Positions 27,640 through 35,847 of a stretch of 62,592 nt of DNA are shown piece by piece (the first letter of the stretch is position 1; every line of letters begins with the position of its first letter). The translations under genes and the position numbers were made by a program. The DNA is taken from NCBI GenBank assembly GCA_020342155.1, contig CP070842.1, positions 738,489-801,080 on the forward strand. The letters run 5' to 3'. Source of the DNA: Dehalococcoidales bacterium. Its GTDB lineage: Bacteria > Chloroflexota > Dehalococcoidia > Dehalococcoidales > Fen-1064. Below the pieces are notes generated by a model, which saw nothing but the letters and a program-made list of their open reading frames with translations, had not been told where the DNA came from and did no database searches.

Positions 27640-30288
27640 ATGAAAAAGGTCAAGAGAAATTTCTATTCATGGCTCATAGTGGTGGTGCTGGGGGCTGTGT
27701 TTATCACCATGGCGGTCACCAGCCTGGCCGGTCTTAACTGGTTCGCTCTTGAATATGGCTTCGCCTTTACTTACGTATCTCTGTTAATACCCATTTTCCT
27801 CGCATCGATTATTATTGCTGCCTGGAAATCTGGACTGAAAGCGGCACTAGCTATCTGTGTTGTCCTCGGGGTGTCGATGATGTCACTGGTCATGAGCAGT
27901 ACACAGGGCCGTAGTTTCCTCAACGGGACCATTATCACTACGGCTGTTGGCATCGCTGCCAGTTTCTGGATTGACCGAGAGCGGAGAAGCCGAAAGCAGC
28001 ATGAGCAGGTTACTGAAAGAGTCATTCATCGGGCAGATGAACTCCAACGGGAACTCAGGGAGCGACAGCGAGCTGAGCAGGAATTGCTCGAAAGTCGGCG
28101 AAGGTTCAGAGACTTGGCTAATCTCCTGCCGCAGGTTATCTGGGAAATCGATGCAGATGGTAACTTCGCTTTTATTAATAAACAGGCCTTCGAAACTTAC
28201 GGCTATTCTAGAGGCGAAGTGAGCGGGACTCCAAATGTCCTTAATGCATTCATCCCTGAAGATAGAGACAGGGTGAAGAAGGATATCCAGAGGGTGTTGA
28301 GTGGGGAGGAACTGGGTGGAGTTGAGTACACCGCGTTGAAGAAAGACGGTAGCACTTTCCCGGTCCTGATATACGCGGCTCGAATTATGAGTGGAGACAG
28401 GCCTACTGGGTTAAGAGGCGTAACCATTGACATCACCGAGCGTAAACGTACAGAGGAGCAAATAGAGCATGCTGCCAAAGAGTGGCGGATGACGTTTGAC
28501 TCCGCCACCAATCTGATTTCCATCCACGACCAGGACTTCAGACTGACTAGAGTGAACATGGCCTTTGCGGATGCCTTCCATACGAAGCCGCAGGAGCTCA
28601 TTGGCCGGCCATGTTATCAGGTGGTACATGGGACAGACGGGCCTGTGCCAGGCTGCCCTCATATGCAGACGTTGATGACAAAGAAACCGGCTACGGCGGA
28701 GTTTTTTGATTCGCACCTTGGTATTCATCTTCAGGTATCTTCTTCGCCTGTGGTCGACGGGAGCGGTGAGCTTCTGTCCTGTGTCCACGTTGCCAGTGAT
28801 ATTACTGAACGGAAACAGGCAGAACAGGCCCTGCGAGAATCGGAAGAACGGTACCGCTTGCTTTTTGAGCGCTCCGGTGATGCTATCTTTCTTGTGGATC
28901 GGGAAACTGGGCGCTGCCTTGATGGTAATACTGCTGCCGAGCGTCTCACCGGCCATTCTGTGGCTGAACTCAGGAAAATGACGACAGATGATTTGCCGCC
29001 ACTGGGTATGATACAGCGGCTCCAGAGATTGCCTGTAGTAGAGGATGCGCTTGATTACGGAGAGGTCACTTTTGTCAGGCCCGATGATACCCGCCGTACG
29101 GCTCTGCTGGCTGCTGCGCATCTCAGTGACCGACTTTCCTTCGGCATTGCTCGTGACATTACCGAGCGTAAAGAGATGGAAGAAGCATTACGTGAGTCTG
29201 AGCAAAACTTCCGTAATTCTCTGTATAGCTCTCCTCTGGGTGTTCGTATCGTTAGTCATGAGGGAGAACTGCTCTACGCTAACCGTGCTATTCTGGATAC
29301 ATACGGCTATGATGGCGTCCAAGAGTTGAGAGATACGCCGGCGAGCAAACGCTATACCATCGAGAGTTATAGGGAACACCTGGAAAGAAAAGAGAAGAGG
29401 CGAAGGGATGAGCCTGTTCCGTCTGAATATGAGGTGAGTATCATTCGTAAGGATGGCGAAGTCCGGCATCTGGTCGTATTCCGTGAGAAGGTAATCTGGG
29501 ACGGAGAGGTCCAGTTTCAGGCGTTATATCAGGATGTTACCGAACTGCGAAAAGCTCAGGATCAGCTACAACAGTCTCAATTGCTGGCCTCCCTGGGTGA
29601 GATGACGGCTGGTATCGCCCACGAAGTGAACAATCCCCTGGGGAGTGTCCTGCTCTATTCTGAATTACTGATGGCGGGAGATGCTCCGAGACCCATCAAG
29701 AAAGACTTGAAGGTAATCCATGACGAAGCTAAGCGTGCCGCCAGGATTATGACTGATCTGTTGACCTACAGCCGGCGTATGGATTCTCAGGGACGTCGAA
29801 TAGACCTGCACAAGGTACTGAAGAAAGTCATCGAGATGCGACGGTATGCGGAGACGGTACGGAACATCAGTGTAAATACTGACCTCTATGACGGACCACT
29901 CTACGTAACTGGTAATTCCTCCCAGATCGTGCAGCTTTTAATGAATCTTATGCTCAACGCGGAGGAAGCCCTTGAGGAATCGAATGGGGGAAATATCTCT
30001 GTCACCACCCGGACTAATGAGGAGTGGGCAAAGATATCGATTGCTGACAATGGCCCGGGAATACCTCAGGAAAATCTGCAGCAGATATTCTACCCGTTCT
30101 TCACCACCAAGCCGATAGGTAAAGGTACTGGTCTGGGACTGAGTACCTGCTATGGCATCGTCACCGCTCACAAAGGGCTGATTCGGGCTGAGAACAATAA
30201 AACGGGCGGTGCTACCTTCATTGTTGAATTACCGTTGGCCAAAGCCAGGAGACAAAGAAAATCCCGGAAGGCAGTAATGGCGGGCTGA
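27640..30288 (+). CDS. Membrane-anchored multi-PAS histidine kinase
   Basis: From ATG 27640 the product is 882 residues. It starts with about four membrane helices (roughly residues 10-125), then a coiled coil and four PAS domains (RRFRDLANLLPQ; EWRMTFDSATNL, with a GRPCYQVVHG and PGCP cysteine pattern; RYRLLFERSGDAIF; NFRNSLYSSPLG). The catalytic core has GIAHEVNNPLGSVLLYSELL, whose His is the phospho-acceptor, and an HATPase with DNGPGIP and GTGLGLSTCYGI. No regulator gene adjoins it, so the partner is elsewhere, possibly one of the receiver proteins at 20-23 kb. Upstream in-frame starts at 27610 and 27550 cannot be excluded. Confidence 0.88.
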   Translation: MKKVKRNFYSWLIVVVLGAVFITMAVTSLAGLNWFALEYGFAFTYVSLLIPIFLASIIIAAWKSGLKAALAICVVLGVSMMSLVMSSTQGRSFLNGTIITTAVGIAASFWIDRERRSRKQHEQVTERVIHRADELQRELRERQRAEQELLESRRRFRDLANLLPQVIWEIDADGNFAFINKQAFETYGYSRGEVSGTPNVLNAFIPEDRDRVKKDIQRVLSGEELGGVEYTALKKDGSTFPVLIYAARIMSGDRPTGLRGVTIDITERKRTEEQIEHAAKEWRMTFDSATNLISIHDQDFRLTRVNMAFADAFHTKPQELIGRPCYQVVHGTDGPVPGCPHMQTLMTKKPATAEFFDSHLGIHLQVSSSPVVDGSGELLSCVHVASDITERKQAEQALRESEERYRLLFERSGDAIFLVDRETGRCLDGNTAAERLTGHSVAELRKMTTDDLPPLGMIQRLQRLPVVEDALDYGEVTFVRPDDTRRTALLAAAHLSDRLSFGIARDITERKEMEEALRESEQNFRNSLYSSPLGVRIVSHEGELLYANRAILDTYGYDGVQELRDTPASKRYTIESYREHLERKEKRRRDEPVPSEYEVSIIRKDGEVRHLVVFREKVIWDGEVQFQALYQDVTELRKAQDQLQQSQLLASLGEMTAGIAHEVNNPLGSVLLYSELLMAGDAPRPIKKDLKVIHDEAKRAARIMTDLLTYSRRMDSQGRRIDLHKVLKKVIEMRRYAETVRNISVNTDLYDGPLYVTGNSSQIVQLLMNLMLNAEEALEESNGGNISVTTRTNEEWAKISIADNGPGIPQENLQQIFYPFFTTKPIGKGTGLGLSTCYGIVTAHKGLIRAENNKTGGATFIVELPLAKARRQRKSRKAVMAG

Positions 30289-30296
30289 GTTATTAC

Positions 30297-30316
30297 CTGC
30301 CGTAGGCAGACTTTTT
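30297..30316 (+). terminator. Candidate terminator after the PAS kinase
   Basis: CTGCC (30297-30301) pairs with GGCAG (30305-30309) around a three-base loop, followed by AC and five T. The stem is short but the T-run is well placed just after the kinase stop. Confidence 0.5.
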
Positions 30317-30350
30317 AGGGACTGTCCTATTCAGAGGAGCAGTCCCTAAA
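30314..30350. repeat. Perfect 11-bp inverted repeat
   Basis: TTTAGGGACTG (30314-30324) is repeated inverted at 30340-30350 with a 15-base loop. It overlaps the T-run of the terminator above. It may form an alternative terminator structure, but it lacks a following T-run. Confidence 0.5.
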
Positions 30351-30560
30351 TTGTCTAAGCAGGCAATCTGGTCCTCCCTCGGTTTGACAGCCACAGCTGT
30401 GTTGCCTTAATCTTTGCTCGATTTGGAATCCAAAGGCTAGGGATATAAGGCTCCCTGGGAAGGACTGAGGAACGAGATAGATTCTACTCTGGACGTCTTG
30501 ATGCGGGGATAGTGCCGACTCTGCTATAATTCTCGTAGAACTTTTTTAGGAGGATTATTG

Positions 30561-31211
30561 ATGCTAACCGTGCGTGAAGCAATACAAAAGCGTCGCAGTA
30601 TCCGGAGTTTTAATCAGACACCCGTTCCGGATGAGATGATATTCGAGATGCTGGAAGCAGCTCGCCTGGCGCCGTCGGGGAGTAATGCGCAGCCCTGGCG
30701 GTTTGTCGTTGTAACTGATGCCGAGGAAAAGAAGGAGCTCCGCAAACTGTGTTTCGATCAGGCCTTTGTTGAGGAAGCTGGAGTGCTCTTTGTATTCTGT
30801 ACTGACCTGTCGGTCTACTCGGGGAGGACAAGGCAGACGAGAATGCAGGAGATGATTAACGCTGGCGTGTTCGCCGACCGAGAACTTGATGATTCAAGAA
30901 CCCAGCGTTATATCGAGATGCCTGACGAGTCTGACACAGCGTTCTACCTACCCATGGCCACGGCAAATACCTACATCGCCGTGGAGCATATAGTACTGAC
31001 GGCGACTGCTCTGGGACTGGGGTCGTGCTGGGTGGGTGGTATTAGTGACCTGAAGGCGATTCGGGACATGTTGGGCATCCCCAGGGGGATTTTTGTACAC
31101 GGATTGGTGGCTGTTGGCTATACCGACACCGAACCGAAGGCAAGACCACGACTTCCGTTAGATGAGATGCTGCTGCGACCTTTCCCGTCTTCCGTAGGCA
31201 GTCCTCATTAG
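30561..31211 (+). CDS. Nitroreductase-family FMN oxidoreductase
   Basis: A 216-residue flavoprotein. RRSIRSF near the N-terminus and LAPSGSNAQPWRFVVV are the FMN-contacting motifs, and ATALGLGSCWVGG is the C-terminal phosphate-binding region. It would reduce nitro, quinone or enone compounds with NAD(P)H as a dimer. ATG 30561 is six bases after AGGAGGA; a TTG directly before it is less likely. It forms a single-gene unit. Confidence 0.9.
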   Translation: MLTVREAIQKRRSIRSFNQTPVPDEMIFEMLEAARLAPSGSNAQPWRFVVVTDAEEKKELRKLCFDQAFVEEAGVLFVFCTDLSVYSGRTRQTRMQEMINAGVFADRELDDSRTQRYIEMPDESDTAFYLPMATANTYIAVEHIVLTATALGLGSCWVGGISDLKAIRDMLGIPRGIFVHGLVAVGYTDTEPKARPRLPLDEMLLRPFPSSVGSPH

Positions 31212-31581
31212 CAGCGGACAGCCTACCTCCACTACGTACACAATGCTGATGCAGTACGATTTCGGCGGGACTATCATATTAAGCCGTCGTGTCAGGCCGG
31301 ACATATGCTGGCTACAGGAGTATTGCCTGACCTGCTCAAGGAAGAGTCGGTCACGACCACTTCCTGTGATGATTTCTATGAGGTGATGCACGAGGTACAA
31401 CATCTCGTTCAACCTGTTTTGCTTCATATTGCTTGACTCTTATATTGACAAGAGTAATATAATTAGCGCACGAATGAATTTGGACATGTTCTACTGTTCT
31501 GATAAATCGTAAGTGAATTCTATCCGTAACCGATGTTAATCAGCGTGCCCTGATGCTCTAGGAGAAGGGAGGTTTCAGGCA
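31212..31581. other. Intergenic region with a start-less open frame
   Basis: 370 bases between the nitroreductase and CoA-transferase genes. On the plus strand a frame from about 31216 to TGA at 31437 is open for over 70 codons and reads protein-like at its end (DLLKEESVTTTSCDDFYEVM). It has no plausible start except an internal ATG with no ribosome site. I cannot assign it; it may be a remnant or chance. The right part carries a promoter. Confidence 0.4.
31433..31463 (+). promoter_or_regulatory. Candidate promoter with overlapping palindrome, CoA-transferase operon
   Basis: TTGACT (31433-31438) and TAATAT (31455-31460) are 16 bases apart, overlapped by TATAAT at 31458-31463. Between them lies the perfect inverted repeat ACTCTT (31436-31441) and AAGAGT (31450-31455). 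A repressor bound there would cover both promoter elements. Confidence 0.45.
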
Positions 31582-32352
31582 GTGAGTAAGATTTGTACTG
31601 CGGATAAGGCAATGGCCAGAGTCCACGACAGCGACATGATCGCTGCTCATAATTGGGGTATATCCGGGAGTCCTGGCTATCTATTCCGTGCCCTAGTTGA
31701 GCGCGGTGTGAAAGATCTGACACTTTGCATCCCCAACTTTATCCCCATGCCAGAAGGATTCGTGGAAAGAGGACTGACTGACCCGAGCATACTTCTACCC
31801 CAGGTAAGGAAGATAATTTCCCCATTTATCGGTGCCCGCGGTATCCTGAGTAACCTCAGCGAAACCTTCCTTAGTAATCTAGCCAAGGAGGGAAGGCTGG
31901 AGATTGAGACAAGTACCCATGGTATTCTTATGGAACGATTATATGCTGGTGCCACGGGGCTTGGTGGCATCTATAGCCCTGTTGGCGTCGACACAATTGT
32001 TGCAGAGGGTAAGGAGAAGCGTAATATTGATGAGGTAGATTATGTTTTCGAGAAACCGCTTCGCCCAGATGTTGGCCTGATAAAGGCAGATAAAGCAGAT
32101 ACGTTGGGTAACCTAGTATACCGGGGCTCTGCGAGAGGCGCGAATCCGTTAATTGCCATGGCCTCAAAATATACCATTGTTGAAGTCTTTGATGTGGTTG
32201 AACCGGGAGTGCTAGAACCGGAGATGATAGTAACCCCGGGTGTTTTTGTTGACTGCGTTGTCAGAATACCGGATGAAGATATATATAGCGGGAAAAGGCG
32301 TACTGAGTTAATACAACTTTTGGCTGAAGTCATGCTCGCTCGTGGGATGTAG
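31582..32352 (+). CDS. CoA-transferase subunit A
   Basis: A 256-residue subunit of a family I (glutaconate/3-oxoacid type) CoA-transferase. It has the expected glycine-rich start (SDMIAAHNWGISGSPGYL) and central HGILMERLYAGATGLGGIY. It would form a heteromer with subunit B and move CoA between carboxylic acids. The start is GTG 31582, nine bases after GGGAGG. Subunit B starts 32 bases after its stop. Confidence 0.9.
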   Translation: MSKICTADKAMARVHDSDMIAAHNWGISGSPGYLFRALVERGVKDLTLCIPNFIPMPEGFVERGLTDPSILLPQVRKIISPFIGARGILSNLSETFLSNLAKEGRLEIETSTHGILMERLYAGATGLGGIYSPVGVDTIVAEGKEKRNIDEVDYVFEKPLRPDVGLIKADKADTLGNLVYRGSARGANPLIAMASKYTIVEVFDVVEPGVLEPEMIVTPGVFVDCVVRIPDEDIYSGKRRTELIQLLAEVMLARGM

Positions 32353-32384
32353 GGCGAAACATCTACTACCTAAGGAGGTGAATT

Positions 32385-33050
32385 GTGAAAGACAGACTGA
32401 CTGAGGAGTTGCTTGCCATTAGGGCTGCTCAGGAGATTAAACCAGGTGATTACTGCAACTTAGGTATCGGTCTTCCCCAGCTCTGTGCCTCACACGTGCC
32501 TGAAGGTGCTATTGTTCAAGCTGAAAACGGTACGCTCGGTTACGGCCCTCTGGTAGATCAGGACAATGTGGACAAGATGGACCTTGATTTCATAGACGCC
32601 GGTGGCAGTTTTTTTACCCCTGCTCCCGGAATGGCCTTTTTTGATATTCTGACTTCTTTTATGATGATTAGAAGTGGTCGACTGAAGAGTTTCCTGGGTG
32701 GGCTTCAAGTCTCAGAGAGGGGTGACCTGGCTATACACAGTCTCAGTAGCACGGACAAATTCCCGCAAATCGGCGGATCAATGGACCTAGCTTGGGGTGC
32801 AAAGCGTTTGATTGTCCTGATGACCCATAACACCAAGGATGGAGTATCAAAAATAGTGAAAGAGCTTACGCTGCCCATGAGTGCTAGAGCTTGTGTGGAT
32901 CTTATTATTACTGACATAGCCGTAATTGAGGTGACGTCTGGTGGTCTGGTACTCAGGGAATGTGTTCCTGGGTGGACTCCAGAGGAAATCCAAGAGCAGA
33001 CCGAAGCCCCTCTTAAGGTTGCCGATGATGTTAAGGAAATGGAGTTCTAG
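32385..33050 (+). CDS. CoA-transferase subunit B
   Basis: A 221-residue subunit carrying the catalytic glutamate in QAENGTLGYGP, the residue that forms the glutamyl-CoA intermediate. LGIGLPQL near the start and the GGLQVSERGDLA region are typical. The start is GTG 32385 after a near-perfect AAGGAGGTG. The substrate pair is unknown; together with the acyl-CoA genes at 11-18 kb it points to organic-acid metabolism. Its 3' end overlaps the broken gene on the other strand by four bases. Confidence 0.92.
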   Translation: MKDRLTEELLAIRAAQEIKPGDYCNLGIGLPQLCASHVPEGAIVQAENGTLGYGPLVDQDNVDKMDLDFIDAGGSFFTPAPGMAFFDILTSFMMIRSGRLKSFLGGLQVSERGDLAIHSLSSTDKFPQIGGSMDLAWGAKRLIVLMTHNTKDGVSKIVKELTLPMSARACVDLIITDIAVIEVTSGGLVLRECVPGWTPEEIQEQTEAPLKVADDVKEMEF

Positions 33051-33661
33051 CGTGTTAGGACAAGTGTGAAAGAAACCTCAGGTTCCTCGTAATCCGGTGA
33101 CTCACCTGCTTCGTCGATGTCAATCTCATCGATACGGACTTCGGAGAAATAGTCGAGATTCTCCAGGGTAGTTACACAATCGATTACGTCAGCAACCGTG
33201 TTGGCCTGTCCGCTTGCAACCACTCGGTCACCTTCGATCGAAATTGAAGTGGAATAGCCCAGGCGGCTGATAGTGTCATTCACCATTTCCAGCCTGTCGG
33301 CTGAATCCTTTGTCTAAGCCAGCATCTGTTTCTGTTGTTGCAGGGCCGTCAGGTCGGCGCTTAGCTGGATGATGGTTTCTTCGGTTAGCACTGCCGCGTC
33401 AGCTCCCAGAGCAAGTGTATGCGCCATTTGCAGACTGTCGATGAACAGGTAAGCAATACCGATGAGAAGAAGGTAGTTATTGTTCAGGTAGTGTCGCGAG
33501 GTCCAGACCAGGATCAAAATACCCAGTGCAAGGGCAATGCTGAACAGACTGGCAAGGCTGAGGAAAGTAGCATAGTAGTATAGGCTGACTGTATAGAGCC
33601 CTCCCAGGTCGAGTACTGTCAGTGAAACGGGTAGGTAGATGCTGTGGAGAGGTTTTCTCAT
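33047..33661 (-). pseudogene. Broken chimeric gene: MASE3-like membrane part joined to a PilN-like tail
   Basis: From ATG 33661 a frame encodes hydrophobic segments including WTSRHYLNNNYLLLIGIAYL and FIDSLQMAHTLA, the signature of the MASE3 membrane sensor domain. It continues without a frame change into a coiled-coil stretch (LSADLTALQQQKQMLA) and meets TAG at 33316-33314. The same frame then runs on for 88 codons: an EMVNDTISRLGY segment, IEGDRVVASGQANTVADV and DYFSEVRIDEIDID, ending VSFTLVLTR. This second part resembles the C-terminal domain of PilN. Neither a full MASE3 protein nor a full PilN is present. The best reading is a fusion of two gene fragments that then acquired a stop, or one gene expressed as two pieces. 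The ribosome site for 33661 is weak (GGAGGA, 13 bases upstream). Confidence 0.6.
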
Positions 33662-34009
33662 AGGACTAGTTATTTCCTCCGACAGCAAGCAGGGCAGATT
33701 GCTCTGTGATGTGACCACTACCTTGGCAAGGTGGGCGTATTGCCGTGAGAGCACTATGTGGTTGGTCTGAGGACAATGGCAAAGCAATAAAGGACCTGTA
33801 ACTCATCACCTACCTCCCATGCCACTGTACAGGTTTCCATTATTCGGGCCTTTTCTACCCGGATCCCCTTGAAATCGCTCTATGTTCAGTATGACCCGGT
33901 TAGAGCGCTAGTGCCTACACGATTATCGTAAGGTACGGTACTACCTGTTTACAATACGTTGACGCCCTTATTCCACCATTGCGATTTACGTACTTTAGAA
34001 CTAGCTATG
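33662..34009. other. Intergenic region
   Basis: No gene recognised. A frame extends the chimera above upstream to 33787 but reads as non-coding. The right end leads into the esterase terminator. Confidence 0.4.
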
Positions 34010-34047
34010 GAGGGAAAAGATTGGCACCACCTTCGCAAGGTGGTGCC
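34010..34047 (-). terminator. Terminator of the carboxylesterase gene
   Basis: A perfect 11-bp GC-rich stem (34023-34033 with 34037-34047) surrounds a three-base loop. On the minus strand it is followed by AATCTTTTCCC. It lies about 30 bases after the esterase stop. Confidence 0.75.
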
Positions 34048-34079
34048 TGAATTACTCCTGGCTGCGGGGTGGTTACTAT

Positions 34080-35630
34080 TTAGAGTACACCGAGGACTGT
34101 ATCCGGAATGGCTTCCCAGGCACGGCGTTCTTCATCATAGGGTGCTGCCACTACAGTACATTCCTCACCAAGGAGCATCGTTTCCCGGCGCTCGTTGTAT
34201 AATGGCCATTTCCCGAGACCATCGCAGCTTGGGTCACCGGTACGGGCAAATGCCAGCCAGGCATCCTGAATATTTCTTTCGAGGGCATCAGCCTCGGGGC
34301 CGGAACCTGAGAAATCCTCAGTACGTGTGCCGAAAACGAATCCCAACTCCAGTGCGTGACAGGCGCCGAGAATACCGTCCCTCATTGGCGAGACCCAGGT
34401 GAACAGGTACATATAGGCAGGCTGACTACGGCGGGAGTGGCGCTCGGCGAGGCGGATAGCTGGTATTCGGAAACCTTTATCTGTCTGGAGAGCCATGAAA
34501 ATCTCGGCCGGAGTGGTTGACATACCACGCCGTTGACGGGCCTTCCGGTAGCTTTCGATAAGGCCGGGTACATCCTCACCGGTAATCAGCTGCTGGTAAC
34601 GGCTGAGCAGGCGAGACTCATCCATCTCGGAGACCGCCTCGTTCATGGCACTGAATAGCTTTGCTTCGTCAAGATTGGTGCCGACAATAATGGGGATATT
34701 GTCCGCTGAACCGCTGGTAACGGCATCTATTGGCAGATGTGGAAGTATCTTGCCATCGACCACTGGTCGGAGAGTCAGACCACCCAGGCCTGATTCCGGG
34801 TCGAGTGCTTTGCCAGCCAGCTCTCTCTGTCCTTTGAGCAGATGCTCAACATTGAGTGAACGAAGGCCATCGCTGTCGTTAGGGCTGATACCGAGTAGTT
34901 CGAGGAAAGTGCTGGCAACATGTCTGGCTGCATCTATATTACTGTATGCCGAGTGAGCGGCGCCGCTCTGAAGTATGGCCTTATGGAAGAGTCCCCTGGC
35001 TTTCGGTAAAGCCAGTAGCGAACCGACGCTGAACCCGCCGGCGGACTCACCGAATATGGTCACATTATCCGGGTCACCACCAAAGTTGGTGATGTTATCG
35101 TGTACCCACTCCAGAGCAAAGGCCTGGTCAAGCAAGCCCTCATTACCCGTGGCCGGAATCTTACCTCCGGTGACTTCGTTCAGGTTGAGGAAGCCAAGTA
35201 CATTAAGGCGGTAATTGATGGTTACAATGACCGTGTCGCCCCCTGTCGAGAGGGTGCGGCCATTATAGGCCAGCGATGAACCGGAACCACTGGTAAAACC
35301 ACCTCCATGAATCCAGACCATGACCGGGCGACGGGCATCATCCAGACCAGGTGTCCAGACATTCAGGTAGAGGCAGTCCTCATCCTGCGGTTCAGGTACA
35401 GGTGATTCAAGTAGCTGTAGTCCCATCAGGTTCTGGGGGGCGATGGAGGCCAGGCGTAGCGCTGGACGTACTTCGCTCCAGGGCTCGGGTGGTTCGGGGG
35501 GTAGCCAGCGTAACCTTCCCACCGGCGGAGCCGCATACGGCACGCCCCGAAAAGCATAAAGCCCTCTCCTGAAAATACCCTCTATTTTCCCGGAAGTAGT
35601 CTCGACGACTGCCGGAGTGTCTTCACTCAT
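34080..35630 (-). CDS. Type-B carboxylesterase
   Basis: A 516-residue alpha/beta-hydrolase of the carboxylesterase/cholinesterase family. It shows the N-terminal FRGVPYAAPPVGRLR, the EDCLYLNVWTP motif, the oxyanion hole HGGGF, and the nucleophile elbow GESAGG. The catalytic His is probably in GACHALELGFVFG; the acid lies near GTNLDEAKLF. No signal peptide is visible, so it should be cytoplasmic. It hydrolyses an ester of unknown identity. It is a single gene with its own terminator, divergent from the alpha-2-macroglobulin gene. Confidence 0.92.
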   Translation of the reverse strand: MSEDTPAVVETTSGKIEGIFRRGLYAFRGVPYAAPPVGRLRWLPPEPPEPWSEVRPALRLASIAPQNLMGLQLLESPVPEPQDEDCLYLNVWTPGLDDARRPVMVWIHGGGFTSGSGSSLAYNGRTLSTGGDTVIVTINYRLNVLGFLNLNEVTGGKIPATGNEGLLDQAFALEWVHDNITNFGGDPDNVTIFGESAGGFSVGSLLALPKARGLFHKAILQSGAAHSAYSNIDAARHVASTFLELLGISPNDSDGLRSLNVEHLLKGQRELAGKALDPESGLGGLTLRPVVDGKILPHLPIDAVTSGSADNIPIIVGTNLDEAKLFSAMNEAVSEMDESRLLSRYQQLITGEDVPGLIESYRKARQRRGMSTTPAEIFMALQTDKGFRIPAIRLAERHSRRSQPAYMYLFTWVSPMRDGILGACHALELGFVFGTRTEDFSGSGPEADALERNIQDAWLAFARTGDPSCDGLGKWPLYNERRETMLLGEECTVVAAPYDEERRAWEAIPDTVLGVL

Positions 35631-35847
35631 AGTTTTCTCCTCTTTTGCTCGAATTTATTCTAGTCATTGTGCCCGCCAGTGTCAATGTGAAGAGGTGTCG
35701 CCGATTACGTTACATCTCGGAGAAATTCCTTTGTGATACTTCTTCCCTGGGGGCGTATAATCCTATAAATAAGGGCGATATTATCCCGGTCATACTATAT
35801 CTATTATTGGGCGGGATAGAGTGCCTGTAGTGTACAGGGAGGAAATC

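Noticed and set aside
31158..31427. 89-codon minus-strand open frame
   Set aside because: It overlaps the nitroreductase 3' end, has no recognisable motif and no good ribosome site.
33662..33787. 42-codon upstream extension of the MASE3-PilN chimera
   Set aside because: Its composition is not protein-like and the MASE3-like sequence starts after ATG 33661.
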